Positions 4,990-5,201 of a DNA stretch of 5,201 bases are shown here, piece after piece. How positions within the stretch are numbered: the first letter of the stretch is position 1; each line of letters starts with the position of its first letter. The notes beneath the pieces were generated by a model that made no database searches, was not told the DNA's origin, and was given only the letters and a program-made list of their open reading frames with translations. The DNA is from JBFWNZ01 sp050250795 (GTDB lineage Bacteria; Pseudomonadota; Alphaproteobacteria; UBA8366). Both the position numbers and the translations under genes were made by a program. Location of the stretch: positions 1 to 5,201 of the forward strand of contig JBFWNZ010000285.1 of the NCBI GenBank assembly GCA_050250795.1, in the 5' to 3' direction.

Positions 4990-5201
4990 TCATGTCGTCT
5001 TGTTGGCCGGACCAGGGACCGGCCGCCCGATGCTGGAATAGGCGAAGCCGGCCGCCAGCATCGCGGCCGGTTCATAGACATTGCGCAGGTCGACCATTGC
5101 CGGGCGCGTGAGCAGCTGCTTCATGCGCTTCATGTCGAGCGAGCGGAATTCGTTCCATTCGGTCAGAATGACCACGACATCGGCGCCGTCCATCGCATCG
5201 T
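4990..5201 (-). CDS. ugd: UDP-glucose 6-dehydrogenase, C-terminal part (partial, 5' end outside the window)
   Basis: Ugd oxidises UDP-glucose to UDP-glucuronate with two NAD+, supplying an acidic sugar for exopolysaccharide, capsule or lipid A/LPS modification. Only the last 69 residues are in the window. They show the diagnostic C-terminal UDP-binding domain of the family: MDGADVVVILTEWNEFRSLD, then a helix (MKRMKQLL), VDLRNVYEP and AGFAYSSIGRP near the end. The open frame continues beyond the right edge; the Met at 5193 is internal, not a start. The stop at 4992-4990 overlaps a possible pgmG start as ATGA, indicating one operon. An adjacent galU or polysaccharide genes upstream would be expected but are not visible. 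GDP-mannose dehydrogenase is a related alternative, but TEWNEFR favours Ugd. Confidence 0.9.
   Translation of the reverse strand, partial: DAMDGADVVVILTEWNEFRSLDMKRMKQLLTRPAMVDLRNVYEPAAMLAAGFAYSSIGRPVPGPANKTT

Noticed and set aside
3995..5041. Plus-strand open frame of 348 codons opposite pgmG
   Set aside because: It is the mirror of a well-conserved mutase gene, and its composition (Arg, His, Gln, Ala) is typical of antisense frames in high-GC genomes. It has no ribosome-binding site or recognisable domain.
1..5201. CRISPR array, tRNA, insertion sequence, phage or defence genes
   Set aside because: No spaced direct repeats, cloverleaf-like segments, transposase motifs or terminal inverted repeats were seen. 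The only direct repeats are inside the phasin coding region and in frame.

Overview
The window is a stretch of high-GC alphaproteobacterial chromosome. The gene content (ClpS, an alanine/proline-rich phasin, a SPOR-tailed D,D-carboxypeptidase, Ugd and a PgmG/AlgC-type hexose-phosphate mutase) fits Rhodospirillales, perhaps Acetobacteraceae. That placement comes from protein families, gene order and base composition, not from a marker gene. I see no insertion sequence, phage gene, tRNA, rRNA or CRISPR array.

Layout from left to right. The 5' part of clpS (minus strand) runs off the left edge. It is divergent from a plus-strand gene for a zinc-ribbon SAM-dependent methyltransferase (330-1097), and the two share a 72-bp spacer containing an AT-rich -10-like block. 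The methyltransferase converges on a phasin gene (minus, 1148-2059), with a strong symmetric hairpin between them that probably terminates both transcripts. The phasin gene is divergent from a penicillin-binding D-alanyl-D-alanine carboxypeptidase with a C-terminal SPOR domain (plus, 2368-3558). The 308 bp between their start codons is the longest non-coding stretch. It holds a good sigma-70-like promoter for the phasin, two TGCNNTGCA elements resembling PhaR operators (one inside a 14-bp inverted repeat), a plausible promoter for the carboxypeptidase, and a small perfect dyad. Only 34 bp after the carboxypeptidase, a minus-strand operon enters from the right: ugd (C-terminal part only) followed by a phosphoglucomutase/phosphomannomutase gene, joined by an ATGA stop/start overlap.

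Functionally, the right-hand operon makes activated sugars for surface polysaccharide: the mutase supplies glucose-1-phosphate and mannose-1-phosphate, and Ugd oxidises UDP-glucose to UDP-glucuronate. The carboxypeptidase trims periplasmic peptidoglycan stem peptides and is probably directed to septal, denuded glycan by its SPOR domain. The phasin coats polyhydroxyalkanoate (PHA) granules. ClpS delivers N-degron substrates to ClpAP. The window looks like ordinary housekeeping and storage/envelope chromosome. I found no convincing new multi-gene system. The observations most worth following up are the architecture of the phasin control region, the atypical methyltransferase, and the repeat-bearing phasin N-terminus.
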